Assembly: GCA_002707335.2 (NCBI GenBank)
Contig: PAMN02000026.1
Location: 12,459 to 23,897, forward strand
Reading direction: 5' to 3'
Origin: Methanobacteriota archaeon
Lineage (GTDB): Archaea > Thermoplasmatota > Poseidoniia > Poseidoniales > Poseidoniaceae
DNA: 11,439 bases
Under the pieces are notes generated by a model. That model was given only the letters and a program-made list of their open reading frames with translations. It did not search any database and had not been told where the DNA came from. Positions 1 to 6,181 of the stretch are shown in pieces. The first letter of the stretch is position 1, and the number at the start of each line of letters is the position of its first letter. The translations under genes and the position numbers were made by a program.

Positions 1-227
1 GATGATCCGATTGAAATTCCTTCTGTGGCAACAACTAGAGTTGTTTGTCCATCTGGCATCTTTACTCTCGCCAATGGTGCTGTGTGAACTGGACTGTGTA
101 CGAGTTCTGTAACTTCTCCAACTACTTCACTAGCCCTTGGCATTCTGTTAGCACCAGGGAATCTGTGGCTTGATACGCGGTATCTTGGCGAACTTCCTTT
201 ACGTTGTGCACGAATTCTCTTACCCAT
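1..227 (-). CDS. rpl2: Ribosomal protein L2 (uL2), N-terminal part, runs off the left edge
   Basis: This is the first 75 codons of archaeal ribosomal protein L2, a 23S rRNA-binding protein of the large subunit needed near the peptidyl transferase centre. The N-terminus reads MGKRIRAQRKGSSPRYRV, the usual basic start of archaeal L2, and a stretch beginning EVVGEVTELVHSPVHTAPLA matches the first beta-rich domain of the family. The ATG at 227 is supported by a near-perfect SD sequence, GAGGTGAT, three bases upstream. It follows rpl23 by 12 bases, the usual archaeal order. The rest of the gene lies outside the window, so the RNA-binding C-terminal domain cannot be judged. Confidence 0.95.
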   Translation of the reverse strand, partial: MGKRIRAQRKGSSPRYRVSSHRFPGANRMPRASEVVGEVTELVHSPVHTAPLARVKMPDGQTTLVVATEGISIGS

Positions 228-230
228 ATT

Positions 231-238
231 ATCACCTC
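231..238 (-). promoter_or_regulatory. Ribosome binding site of rpl2
   Basis: GAGGTGAT matches the complement of the 16S rRNA 3' end over eight bases and sits three bases before the rpl2 ATG. It starts immediately after the rpl23 stop codon (240-242), so ribosomes finishing rpl23 would lie over it. This favours translational coupling. The same GGTGAT-plus-three-bases spacing recurs at the gene starting at 8351 and was used to choose that start. Confidence 0.8.
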
Positions 239-239
239 A

Positions 240-500
240 TCAGAATGCGCCAAGTCGCATTGCAGCCTCATCTGCGTCATATCCTTCAGCGAGCCTTACG
301 CTTGCTACTTTGCCATTCTTTGTATTTCGAACATTTACTTTGGCCACTTCAGCATCAAATAATGCTTCAACAGCTGCTGCGATATCTTGCTTTGTTGCTG
401 ATCTTCTGACAATGAATTCGAGTCTGTTGTCTACAGAACGTGCTTCCATTGCCTTTTCAGTGATCCAAGGCATCATGATTACATCATAGGGATTTACCAT
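240..500 (-). CDS. rpl23: Ribosomal protein L23 (uL23)
   Basis: The product is an 86-residue large-subunit protein that binds 23S rRNA at the exit of the nascent-peptide tunnel and forms part of the docking site for SRP and other factors. Evidence is the N-terminal PYDVIMMPWITEKAMEA, which matches the conserved archaeal L23 start (PYDVI..P..TEK), and a C-terminal beta strand region with VAKVNVRNTKNGKV, where the family normally has VxxVNT. The length is normal for archaea. A GGAGG ribosome binding site lies eight bases before the ATG, directly beside the rpl4 stop codon. The gene sits between rpl4 and rpl2 as in other archaea. Confidence 0.96.
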   Translation of the reverse strand: MVNPYDVIMMPWITEKAMEARSVDNRLEFIVRRSATKQDIAAAVEALFDAEVAKVNVRNTKNGKVASVRLAEGYDADEAAMRLGAF

Positions 501-508
501 ACTTCATT

Positions 509-513
509 CCTCC
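509..513 (-). promoter_or_regulatory. Ribosome binding site of rpl23
   Basis: GGAGG lies eight bases before the rpl23 ATG and directly abuts the rpl4 stop codon (514-516). This supports both the start choice and translational coupling in the operon. Confidence 0.7.
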
Positions 514-1383
514 TTAATTTAGAGCCTCCACGGCTGGTTTAGTGAATACAGTCAATCTGCCAAGGTCTCCACCAGGAGCAAGGTGTTCTGCAGATAGGTC
601 TTTAGCAGCCACGACATCTACGCCTGGTAGATTTCTTGCAGCCTTTGCTAGACCATCTTTGTTGGCGACAACTAGTAGAATGCTCTTTGGAGTTTTGTGT
701 ACTCTACCTCTCATTGTTGCCTTACCTGCTCTGATTTTCCTACCAGATTTTGCTCTTCTTAAGTCGTCTCCAAGACCAAGTGCTTCGAATATTGCTGTTA
801 CCTTTCTAGTTCCACCGTTTAGGTTGAATTCTTCGAAATCGATTTTCTTACCGTTTTCTGAATAGTCTCCTAGGATTATAGGCAAAGAAGAAATTTCTTC
901 TGCAAATCTGTGCCCTCTTGCAGATACTGTTTCAACATCTGTTGTTGCAGTTAATGCTGAGTTCCTTGCGAGTCTTCTTTCAGTTCGGTTTAATTTTCTT
1001 GACCAATCTTTCTCGACTTTTGGACCATGAGCTCTTCTACCGCCTAGAGTGTGTGGGTTCTGTGCCGCTCTTCTTTGACCGGTTCTTCTCATGATACGAG
1101 ATACACCTCTTCCCTTACCCCACCATTCCACTGAGTGTTTCATACCACTCATTGGCTTCTTCTTTCCAGCGTGTGGATTGGAACCATATGCTTGCCTTCT
1201 GTTCGCTCTTGCGCTAGCAACAGCGAGTTTTACCAGATCTTTTCGCACTTCTGATGAGAATGAATCTGGAAGGCTAATTTTCTTACCCAATTCAACTTCG
1301 ATATCATAGAACTCTTGTAGTCTGCCTGCATCAAGTTCATCTTGTTCGATGTTATTGTTAATATTGTGAACTGCTACCTTCAT
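514..1383 (-). CDS. rpl4: Ribosomal protein L4 (uL4)
   Basis: Large-subunit assembly protein whose long central loop reaches the wall of the peptide exit tunnel. The central loop is plain in the sequence: RRQAYGSNPHAGKK, SVEWWGKGRGVSRIMR, QNPHTLGGRRAHGP and LNRTERRLARNSALTAT (about residues 60-145) are hallmark archaeal/eukaryotic L4 segments. At about 289 residues it is longer than the usual archaeal L4 of roughly 255, partly through extra residues near positions 8-28. Three ATG codons stand in a row (1389, 1386, 1383). The third is preferred because GGGGGT lies at normal SD distance from it and archaeal L4 typically starts MKV. The first ATG would make the protein two residues longer. The rpl3 stop codon overlaps this ATG cluster. 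Confidence 0.96.
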   Translation of the reverse strand: MKVAVHNINNNIEQDELDAGRLQEFYDIEVELGKKISLPDSFSSEVRKDLVKLAVASARANRRQAYGSNPHAGKKKPMSGMKHSVEWWGKGRGVSRIMRRTGQRRAAQNPHTLGGRRAHGPKVEKDWSRKLNRTERRLARNSALTATTDVETVSARGHRFAEEISSLPIILGDYSENGKKIDFEEFNLNGGTRKVTAIFEALGLGDDLRRAKSGRKIRAGKATMRGRVHKTPKSILLVVANKDGLAKAARNLPGVDVVAAKDLSAEHLAPGGDLGRLTVFTKPAVEALN

Positions 1384-1385
1384 CA

Positions 1386-2411
1386 TCATACCCCCTGCTT
1401 GCTTGCGGTACTTACGTATGTTATTTCGTAAGGGTGTGCAGTCTTTTTAGCGGCTCTTGTTGCATCTCTGAATCTTACTAATCTCTTAGATGGCCCAGGA
1501 ATGCTCCCTTTAATCAGAATGTAATCAGAGTTCACTTCACCATAGTGAAGGAAACCACCTGCTGGTGTGATCGATTTATCTTCAGCCGATGCAATTGATA
1601 GAATTCTTTTGTTGTACTCAGTTCTTTGATGGTAACCAGTTTGACCACCTTGTCTGATAGTCTTACGAACGTACCCAGTTCCGAAGTCACCCATGTTACC
1701 ATGCTGTCTTCTTTTCTTTGAGTTCTTGTGAGATTGTAGTTTTCCACCAAATCTTCGGATAACACCTTGCCATCCATATCCTTTGGTTACTCCAACTGCA
1801 TCGACAAAGGCTCCCTCGTCGAATACGTCTGAAATAGATAGTTCTTCACCCATCTTTTCCTTTGCCCATTCAAGTTTAGCAGAGGAATCTCCTCCAACTA
1901 GACCAATTTCCATTACTTCTGGAGTTTTTGATGGAGTACCACTGATAGAATGTGGCTGAGTTGCAACTATTGCTCTTACTTCAACCAGATCTTCACCCTT
2001 CAATGCTTCATAGTGCTTATCTGAACTATGTCCTTGAAGTGAATTATTGTGTAGTTTTCTAAACAATTGTGGAAACGCTTCTGAAATTTGTTCTGCAGAA
2101 ACCCATGCTTCGCCGACAGCTTGTTTGCCGTAAGGAGTCAACTTGTATCCACGGACACCAAGAACTCTCATCTTAGGAACTTCGACTACTGTAACAGGGA
2201 TTCTGATTTCCTGTCCTGCACTGTTAGATTTTGGGTTTAAATCACGAGCCATTACATGGGTCATACCGGCTTTCCAGCCTGCAAATCCTTGTACACGGAC
2301 TTCGTTCGCATCGGTCTCTGGCCACGATTTTACATGTCCGAAATGACGTGCTGACCGCTTACGCGGGCTAAACGCCATACTTCCACGTCTTGGGTGACTT
2401 CTCTTTGCCAT
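1386..2411 (-). CDS. rpl3: Ribosomal protein L3 (uL3), first gene of the operon
   Basis: Large-subunit protein that nucleates 50S assembly and reaches the peptidyl transferase centre. The 341 residues match the archaeal/eukaryotic L3 family in length. Diagnostic stretches are the basic N-terminus with PRRGSMAFSPRKRS, the segment GVTKGYGWQGVIRRFGGKL (about 207-225) and GGQTGYHQRTEYNKRIL (about 255-271), which is the finger region near the catalytic centre. An AGGAGG site eight bases upstream supports the ATG at 2411. L3 heads the archaeal version of the S10 operon. The unusually GC-rich, hairpin-rich upstream region suggests leader-level control, but this is inferred. Confidence 0.98.
   Translation of the reverse strand: MAKRSHPRRGSMAFSPRKRSARHFGHVKSWPETDANEVRVQGFAGWKAGMTHVMARDLNPKSNSAGQEIRIPVTVVEVPKMRVLGVRGYKLTPYGKQAVGEAWVSAEQISEAFPQLFRKLHNNSLQGHSSDKHYEALKGEDLVEVRAIVATQPHSISGTPSKTPEVMEIGLVGGDSSAKLEWAKEKMGEELSISDVFDEGAFVDAVGVTKGYGWQGVIRRFGGKLQSHKNSKKRRQHGNMGDFGTGYVRKTIRQGGQTGYHQRTEYNKRILSIASAEDKSITPAGGFLHYGEVNSDYILIKGSIPGPSKRLVRFRDATRAAKKTAHPYEITYVSTASKQGV
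1390..1395 (-). promoter_or_regulatory. Ribosome binding site of rpl4, inside the end of rpl3
   Basis: GGGGGT lies within the last codons of rpl3, directly before ATGATGATG. It touches the first ATG but sits six bases from the third, so it favours the third as start. The rpl3 TGA (1386-1388) overlaps the ATG run, a layout typical of stop-start translational coupling. Confidence 0.55.
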
Positions 2412-2419
2412 ATTTTCGG

Positions 2420-2425
2420 CCTCCT
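2420..2425 (-). promoter_or_regulatory. Ribosome binding site of rpl3
   Basis: AGGAGG lies eight bases before the rpl3 ATG. It lies downstream of the hairpin at 2447-2463 in the transcript, so folding of the leader could affect its access. Confidence 0.75.
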
Positions 2426-2440
2426 ATGTTTTCATACTCC

Positions 2441-2600
2441 GCATTGGCCCCCCGATAAGGGGCTTACAGAGGCTCTTCTGGGCATGGAGTGGCCGTGACA
2501 CCGGCTCGCAGTCCACGATTGTGACCGTGAGTTATGGGGTGCAGTGCATTGCCCACAGTGTCTGGCCGCTCACCATCTGAGCAGGTTCCCGACTTACCTC
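2441..2600 (-). other. GC-rich, hairpin-rich leader or candidate structured RNA upstream of rpl3
   Basis: This stretch of the hef-rpl3 spacer is about 61 percent GC by hand count, against roughly 42 percent in a ribosomal gene sample and about a third in a hef sample. It contains a chain of short inverted repeats: 2568-2582 (GCTCA, five-base loop, TGAGC), 2534-2556, 2511-2525 (GTCCAC/GTGAC around GATT), 2492-2505 (GCCG/CGGC) and 2447-2463 (GCCCC/GGGGC). High GC plus serial hairpins in an AT-richer genome usually marks structured RNA. If read on the minus strand it would be the 5' leader of the L3 operon mRNA. I could not match it to 5S rRNA, SRP RNA, RNase P RNA or a tRNA. The strand is inferred from the TATA-like box at 2602. 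Confidence 0.45.
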
Positions 2601-2601
2601 C

Positions 2602-2609
2602 CATATATG
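2602..2609 (-). promoter_or_regulatory. Possible TATA box of the ribosomal protein operon
   Basis: CATATATG is the only clear TATA-like octamer in the GC-rich upstream region. At archaeal spacing, transcription would start near 2580 and give a leader of about 170 bases that contains all the hairpins. The octamer is symmetric, so its direction is taken only from the position of rpl3. Confidence 0.4.
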
Positions 2610-2679
2610 AGTGGTTCGGTTCAGAACGCTGTATAGAAAGGACGATGTTTGACTTGGATATCAGAAAAAAATAACTGAT

Positions 2680-2689
2680 TATTATTTAA
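2680..2689 (+). promoter_or_regulatory. Possible TATA box of hef
   Basis: An AT-rich run, ATTATTTAA, is centred about 23 bases before the ATG at 2707. In archaea this spacing would place the transcript start at or next to that ATG. There is no ribosome binding site before any of the candidate hef starts, so a leaderless mRNA is likely. Confidence 0.45.
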
Positions 2690-2706
2690 CTCAACCTAGG
2701 CGAAAA

Positions 2707-5316
2707 ATGCAAATCCTCTTTACCCCCCGACTTGGCTTGGAATTCATGCAGCCCATGATTAGCCATCCAAGACTCAAAAATGGAGTCGAGGCTAGAGCAT
2801 ATCAACTGGACGCTGCAAAAGAATGCCTTAGTGGGTCTACACTATTGGTGATGCCAACAGGTCTGGGTAAGACCGCAGTACAGTGGATGGCAATGGCAGA
2901 AAATCTAGAGGGGGATGGCAAAATTGTGCTGGTTGCACCAACAACTGGATTGGTAGCCCAACAAGCCTCTATGGCGAAGGACTTCATTGATATCGATGAG
3001 GATTTAATTATCACACTAACCGGACAAATTAGACCCAATAAAAGGGAGGAACTATGGAAAGATGCCAAGATAATTATGGCTACTCCGCATGTTATCAGGA
3101 ATGATGCCATTAGTGGGAAAATCCTGTTATCTGACATTGACTTGTTAATCTGCGATGAGGCTCATCACGCAACTGGTTCAAATTCGATGGCACAACTTGG
3201 TGACTTGTACCTCAATGCATCGGGAAATGCAAAGGTTCTGGCCGCAACAGCCTCTCCAGGCGTCAAAGCCGCAAGTGTTCTTGAGATTGTAAAGAGACTC
3301 GGGATTGAAAGACTTCATGTTACAAAAAGGAATGATGATATAGTTACACCATATGTAACTGAAATGTCAATAGATGAAAATAGATTAATCTTGAATGAAA
3401 ATCTTACCAATTTTATAATTCCATTGAAGTTATTACTGAATGAAGAAGTTGAGTTTCTTCGTAGAGCAGGTTTCTTAATATGGACAGGAAGAGTTACTGC
3501 CGCTGCTTTAGATGAAGCGCAGAGGCGAGTTAGTGCAGCAATCAACCGTGGGGACGTAAGAGGTTTTGATGCGGCAAAACGAATCAGTGATCTTAGGAGA
3601 TTAACGCGCCTTATCGACTTGCTTGAAACTCAGGGACTGAGATGTGCAATAATGTATCTTGATAGAGCAAAACAGGATAAAGACAGAAAAACAAAACGAT
3701 TTCTTTCTCTGCCCCAAGTAGCAAAATTCTATTCAGAATGTAAAGAAATGGAGGAGATTCATCCAAAACCTCCATTAGTAGAAAAACTGGTTAATGAAAG
3801 CCTACAAAAAGGCGGTAAAGTAATCATTTTTACTGAATATAGAGATACAGTGAATAACCTACTGAATACTCTAAAGAGTGAAAAAATCAAACCAGGAAGA
3901 TTCGTTGGCCAAGCCAGTAAAGGTAGCCAAATAGGGATGAAACAATCTGAACAAATTGAACAATTAAACCGATTTAGAAACGGAGATATTAATGTCTTAA
4001 TCGCTACTAGTGTTGGAGAAGAAGGGCTAGATGTTCCAGCTGCTGACTGTGTGATATTGTACGAACCAGTTCCTAGTGCTATACGAGCTATACAAAGAAG
4101 AGGTCGTACTGCTAGGAAAACGGATGGTTATGTTAAGGTGTTAATCGCACAAAACACCCGAGATGAGTATGTACAAAACGCTGCAAAAAACCGGGAAATC
4201 GCAATGTACAAAACATTAGACAAGTTACAATCTCAATCTAGATTACCTAGAATAACTAACATCAAAAAGGACGTATTCGAGAACTTTTCGGTTGGAAAAA
4301 CTAGTGCTGAAGAATTCATTGAAGAAGAGAAAAAGAGGCTAATTATCCCTAAACCAACACCAAAAATTGCCGATACTCCTGAAGTAACCAAAAAGGTAGA
4401 AGAAACCTATGTACCCTCTAATCGGCCGCGAAATCAGAAGTCTCTAACTGAATTTACAACTGTCGAAGAGGGAAAAAATGATTGGTGGAATCCCGTGCTT
4501 GATGGGTCAAAAAAAAACGACAGGAATGAAGAATTAGATATAATCTCAGCCACTGAGAAAGAGATAGAAAATTTGAATAAATCAGAAATCACGGGAGAGT
4601 TAATAGTAATAGACCACAGAGAGAGTAATTCAACACTACCATCATTGATTAAATTACATGGAAATGAGGTACAATTTGAGCATTTACGTGTTGGAGATAT
4701 AAGAATCTCAGACCGTATATTGATAGAAAGAAAGACTTCGAGAGATTTTATAGATTCAATAATCGATGGGAGAATAATAAAACAATCAAAAAAATTGTTT
4801 TCATCTGCGATTAGACCATTGTTGATTATAGAAACGATGGAGACAGATAGAATTCATCCAAACGCTGTGATGGGAGCAATTGCTTGGATTACCCTCGATT
4901 TAGGATTACCCGTATTAATGACAAAAAATGTTGAGGAAACTGCAAGATTTGTATCAGTTGCTGCTAAGAGAGAGGCTAAAATTCTAGAGCTGCTTATTGG
5001 AAAGGTACCATCTAAACCAAAAAATCCAGAATTAAGTGCAATAAATGCTGCTGTTAATGAAATAAATTCAATGATTACTAAACCAAATGAAGCAGGTAAA
5101 TTGTACCAGAGATGGGAAAATGAAATATTAAATTCAAGAGAAAAAATGTTAGCAAGATTGCCAGGAATTGGATCTAAAACTGCGAACTCTATTATTTCAG
5201 AATGTGGAGACATATTGGGATTATGTCTACTAAGTCTGGAACAACTTACTAATATTGAAGGAGTCAATTCTCTACAAGCGAATGAATTGTACAAATTCCT
5301 ACATGGGAACCTATGA
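2707..5316 (+). CDS. hef: Hef-type helicase-nuclease (XPF/FANCM family)
   Basis: Branched-DNA repair enzyme that processes stalled forks, with an SF2 helicase fused to an XPF-type nuclease. Helicase motifs are all present: MPTGLGKT (49-56), VAPTTGLVAQQ (77-87), DEAH (150-153), TASPG (181-185), FTEYRDT (375-381), TSVGEEGLDVP (434-444) and QRRGRTAR (463-470). A helical insert between the RecA domains (about 230-350) is typical of Hef. A charged, probably disordered linker (about 540-630) holds a PCNA-box-like QKSLTEF (577-583). The nuclease follows with IDHRES (635-640), GDI (663-665) and ERKTSRD (674-680), so the GDx(n)ERKx3D active site is complete. Tandem helix-hairpin-helix motifs end the protein (LPGIGSKTA, 818-826, and about 849-866). 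At 869 residues it exceeds the usual 750 or so. The starts at 2746 or 2755 are also possible; the latter aligns best with known Hef N-termini. Base composition is AT-richer than its neighbours. Confidence 0.95.
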   Translation: MQILFTPRLGLEFMQPMISHPRLKNGVEARAYQLDAAKECLSGSTLLVMPTGLGKTAVQWMAMAENLEGDGKIVLVAPTTGLVAQQASMAKDFIDIDEDLIITLTGQIRPNKREELWKDAKIIMATPHVIRNDAISGKILLSDIDLLICDEAHHATGSNSMAQLGDLYLNASGNAKVLAATASPGVKAASVLEIVKRLGIERLHVTKRNDDIVTPYVTEMSIDENRLILNENLTNFIIPLKLLLNEEVEFLRRAGFLIWTGRVTAAALDEAQRRVSAAINRGDVRGFDAAKRISDLRRLTRLIDLLETQGLRCAIMYLDRAKQDKDRKTKRFLSLPQVAKFYSECKEMEEIHPKPPLVEKLVNESLQKGGKVIIFTEYRDTVNNLLNTLKSEKIKPGRFVGQASKGSQIGMKQSEQIEQLNRFRNGDINVLIATSVGEEGLDVPAADCVILYEPVPSAIRAIQRRGRTARKTDGYVKVLIAQNTRDEYVQNAAKNREIAMYKTLDKLQSQSRLPRITNIKKDVFENFSVGKTSAEEFIEEEKKRLIIPKPTPKIADTPEVTKKVEETYVPSNRPRNQKSLTEFTTVEEGKNDWWNPVLDGSKKNDRNEELDIISATEKEIENLNKSEITGELIVIDHRESNSTLPSLIKLHGNEVQFEHLRVGDIRISDRILIERKTSRDFIDSIIDGRIIKQSKKLFSSAIRPLLIIETMETDRIHPNAVMGAIAWITLDLGLPVLMTKNVEETARFVSVAAKREAKILELLIGKVPSKPKNPELSAINAAVNEINSMITKPNEAGKLYQRWENEILNSREKMLARLPGIGSKTANSIISECGDILGLCLLSLEQLTNIEGVNSLQANELYKFLHGNL

Positions 5317-6171
5317 ACCAATAATCATTGCTCTCGTTTTTAATTGAGCAAATCTATCAGTAAAGTGGCCTAATGCAAATGCTACTATTTCTGTAAGGTT
5401 AACAACAGGCAAGTTAGTATCTTTTCCTGCAACTCGGCCAGCTTTACTCTGGTATGAGTCTAAGTTAGAGTGTGAAAGAGTGCATGCTGAAACCATAATT
5501 TTCGCACCTGCTTTCTTCGCATCATTCAAAACACGAGCGGTCATTTTCATTACTGAATCTCCAAGAGTCAATAATGAGGGGTTCCCAACGCTGGCACACT
5601 TGGATGCATACTCCACAGGTCTACCGCCAAGTGCTGTGATCAACTGTTCCATGTAAGTAGGATTCCAAGCATCATCCGCTCCACAGGCGCCCTCTCTTTG
5701 CATGTGAGGGCCATAATAGCAAGCGATTTCGATATCCAGTGGGTTAACGACAGCGTCTTCGATTTTATCCAGTCCTATTTCGTCAACCAATACGTGTAGC
5801 AAATGACTAGTGGAAACCTCGTCTGCGTTTAGCGCCATATTTGATGTTTTAGAAAGTACAGTGTTGGCTTTCGCTAAAGCAATAGGGTCTTCTCTAAATG
5901 TCTTCAGGGATTCATACAATATGCCCTGAGCAGATGCACATGGAGTCATAATGTCGTGACCATTTTCTTGTGCAATAGCAAGGTTTCTAGCATTCAATGC
6001 TAGTTGTAGTTCTCTATTTCCTTGACGGATGATGTTTCCTCCATCGCTGTTATATCCTACCATTTCAATCAATTGGATTCCAAGTGTTTTACACAGGGGT
6101 TGAATCGTATCTTCCACTTCTTGAGAGGATTGCCTAGCGACATTTCCTGGGTAATATGAGTACTTCACCAT
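5311..6171 (-). CDS. HdrB/SdhE-like CCG-domain protein with most cluster cysteines lost
   Basis: The 286 residues follow the two-domain CCG fold of heterodisulfide reductase subunit B and of SdhE from archaeal succinate dehydrogenases, and the length fits. Scaffold matches include YPGN...LGIQLIEMVGY, DIMTPCASA, IACYYGPHM and AGAKIMVSACTLSHSNLD. In the family each domain has C, CC and CxxC ligands for a non-cubane [4Fe-4S] cluster. Here GC is GN (10), the first CC is replaced within NSD (41-43), CxxC is CASA (78-81), GCH is GPH (154-156), the second CC is CA (192-193) and CxxC is CTLS (230-233). Only three of ten remain, so neither cluster is likely to form. The ATG at 6171 has AGGTG (6177-6181) overlapping the upstream stop codon. 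The gene follows the flavodoxin-fusion gene by eight bases, so the two products probably act together. Its exact substrate or partner is unknown. Confidence 0.82.
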   Translation of the reverse strand: MVKYSYYPGNVARQSSQEVEDTIQPLCKTLGIQLIEMVGYNSDGGNIIRQGNRELQLALNARNLAIAQENGHDIMTPCASAQGILYESLKTFREDPIALAKANTVLSKTSNMALNADEVSTSHLLHVLVDEIGLDKIEDAVVNPLDIEIACYYGPHMQREGACGADDAWNPTYMEQLITALGGRPVEYASKCASVGNPSLLTLGDSVMKMTARVLNDAKKAGAKIMVSACTLSHSNLDSYQSKAGRVAGKDTNLPVVNLTEIVAFALGHFTDRFAQLKTRAMIIGS

Positions 6172-6176
6172 GTGAA

Positions 6177-6181
6177 CACCT
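6177..6181 (-). promoter_or_regulatory. Ribosome binding site of the CCG-domain gene
   Basis: AGGTG overlaps the TAG stop of the upstream flavodoxin-fusion gene and lies five bases before the ATG at 6171. This supports translational coupling of the pair. Confidence 0.6.

Noticed and set aside
542..865. Plus-strand open frames opposite the ribosomal genes (also 1091-1309 and 2143-2346).
   Set aside because: They are antisense shadows of well-conserved ribosomal protein genes with no start signals.
2464..2604. A 46-codon minus-strand reading frame (MGGKSGTCSDGERPDT...) in the hef-rpl3 spacer.
   Set aside because: Its ATG lies inside the only TATA-like box, it has no ribosome binding site, it resembles no protein I know, and the GC-rich hairpins explain the lack of stops better.
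2441..2640. Known structural RNA (5S rRNA, SRP RNA, RNase P RNA or tRNA) in the GC-rich spacer.
   Set aside because: I looked for the 5S core, the SRP helix 8 motif, RNase P conserved regions and tRNA T-arms on both strands; none fits, and the region is too short for SRP or RNase P RNA.
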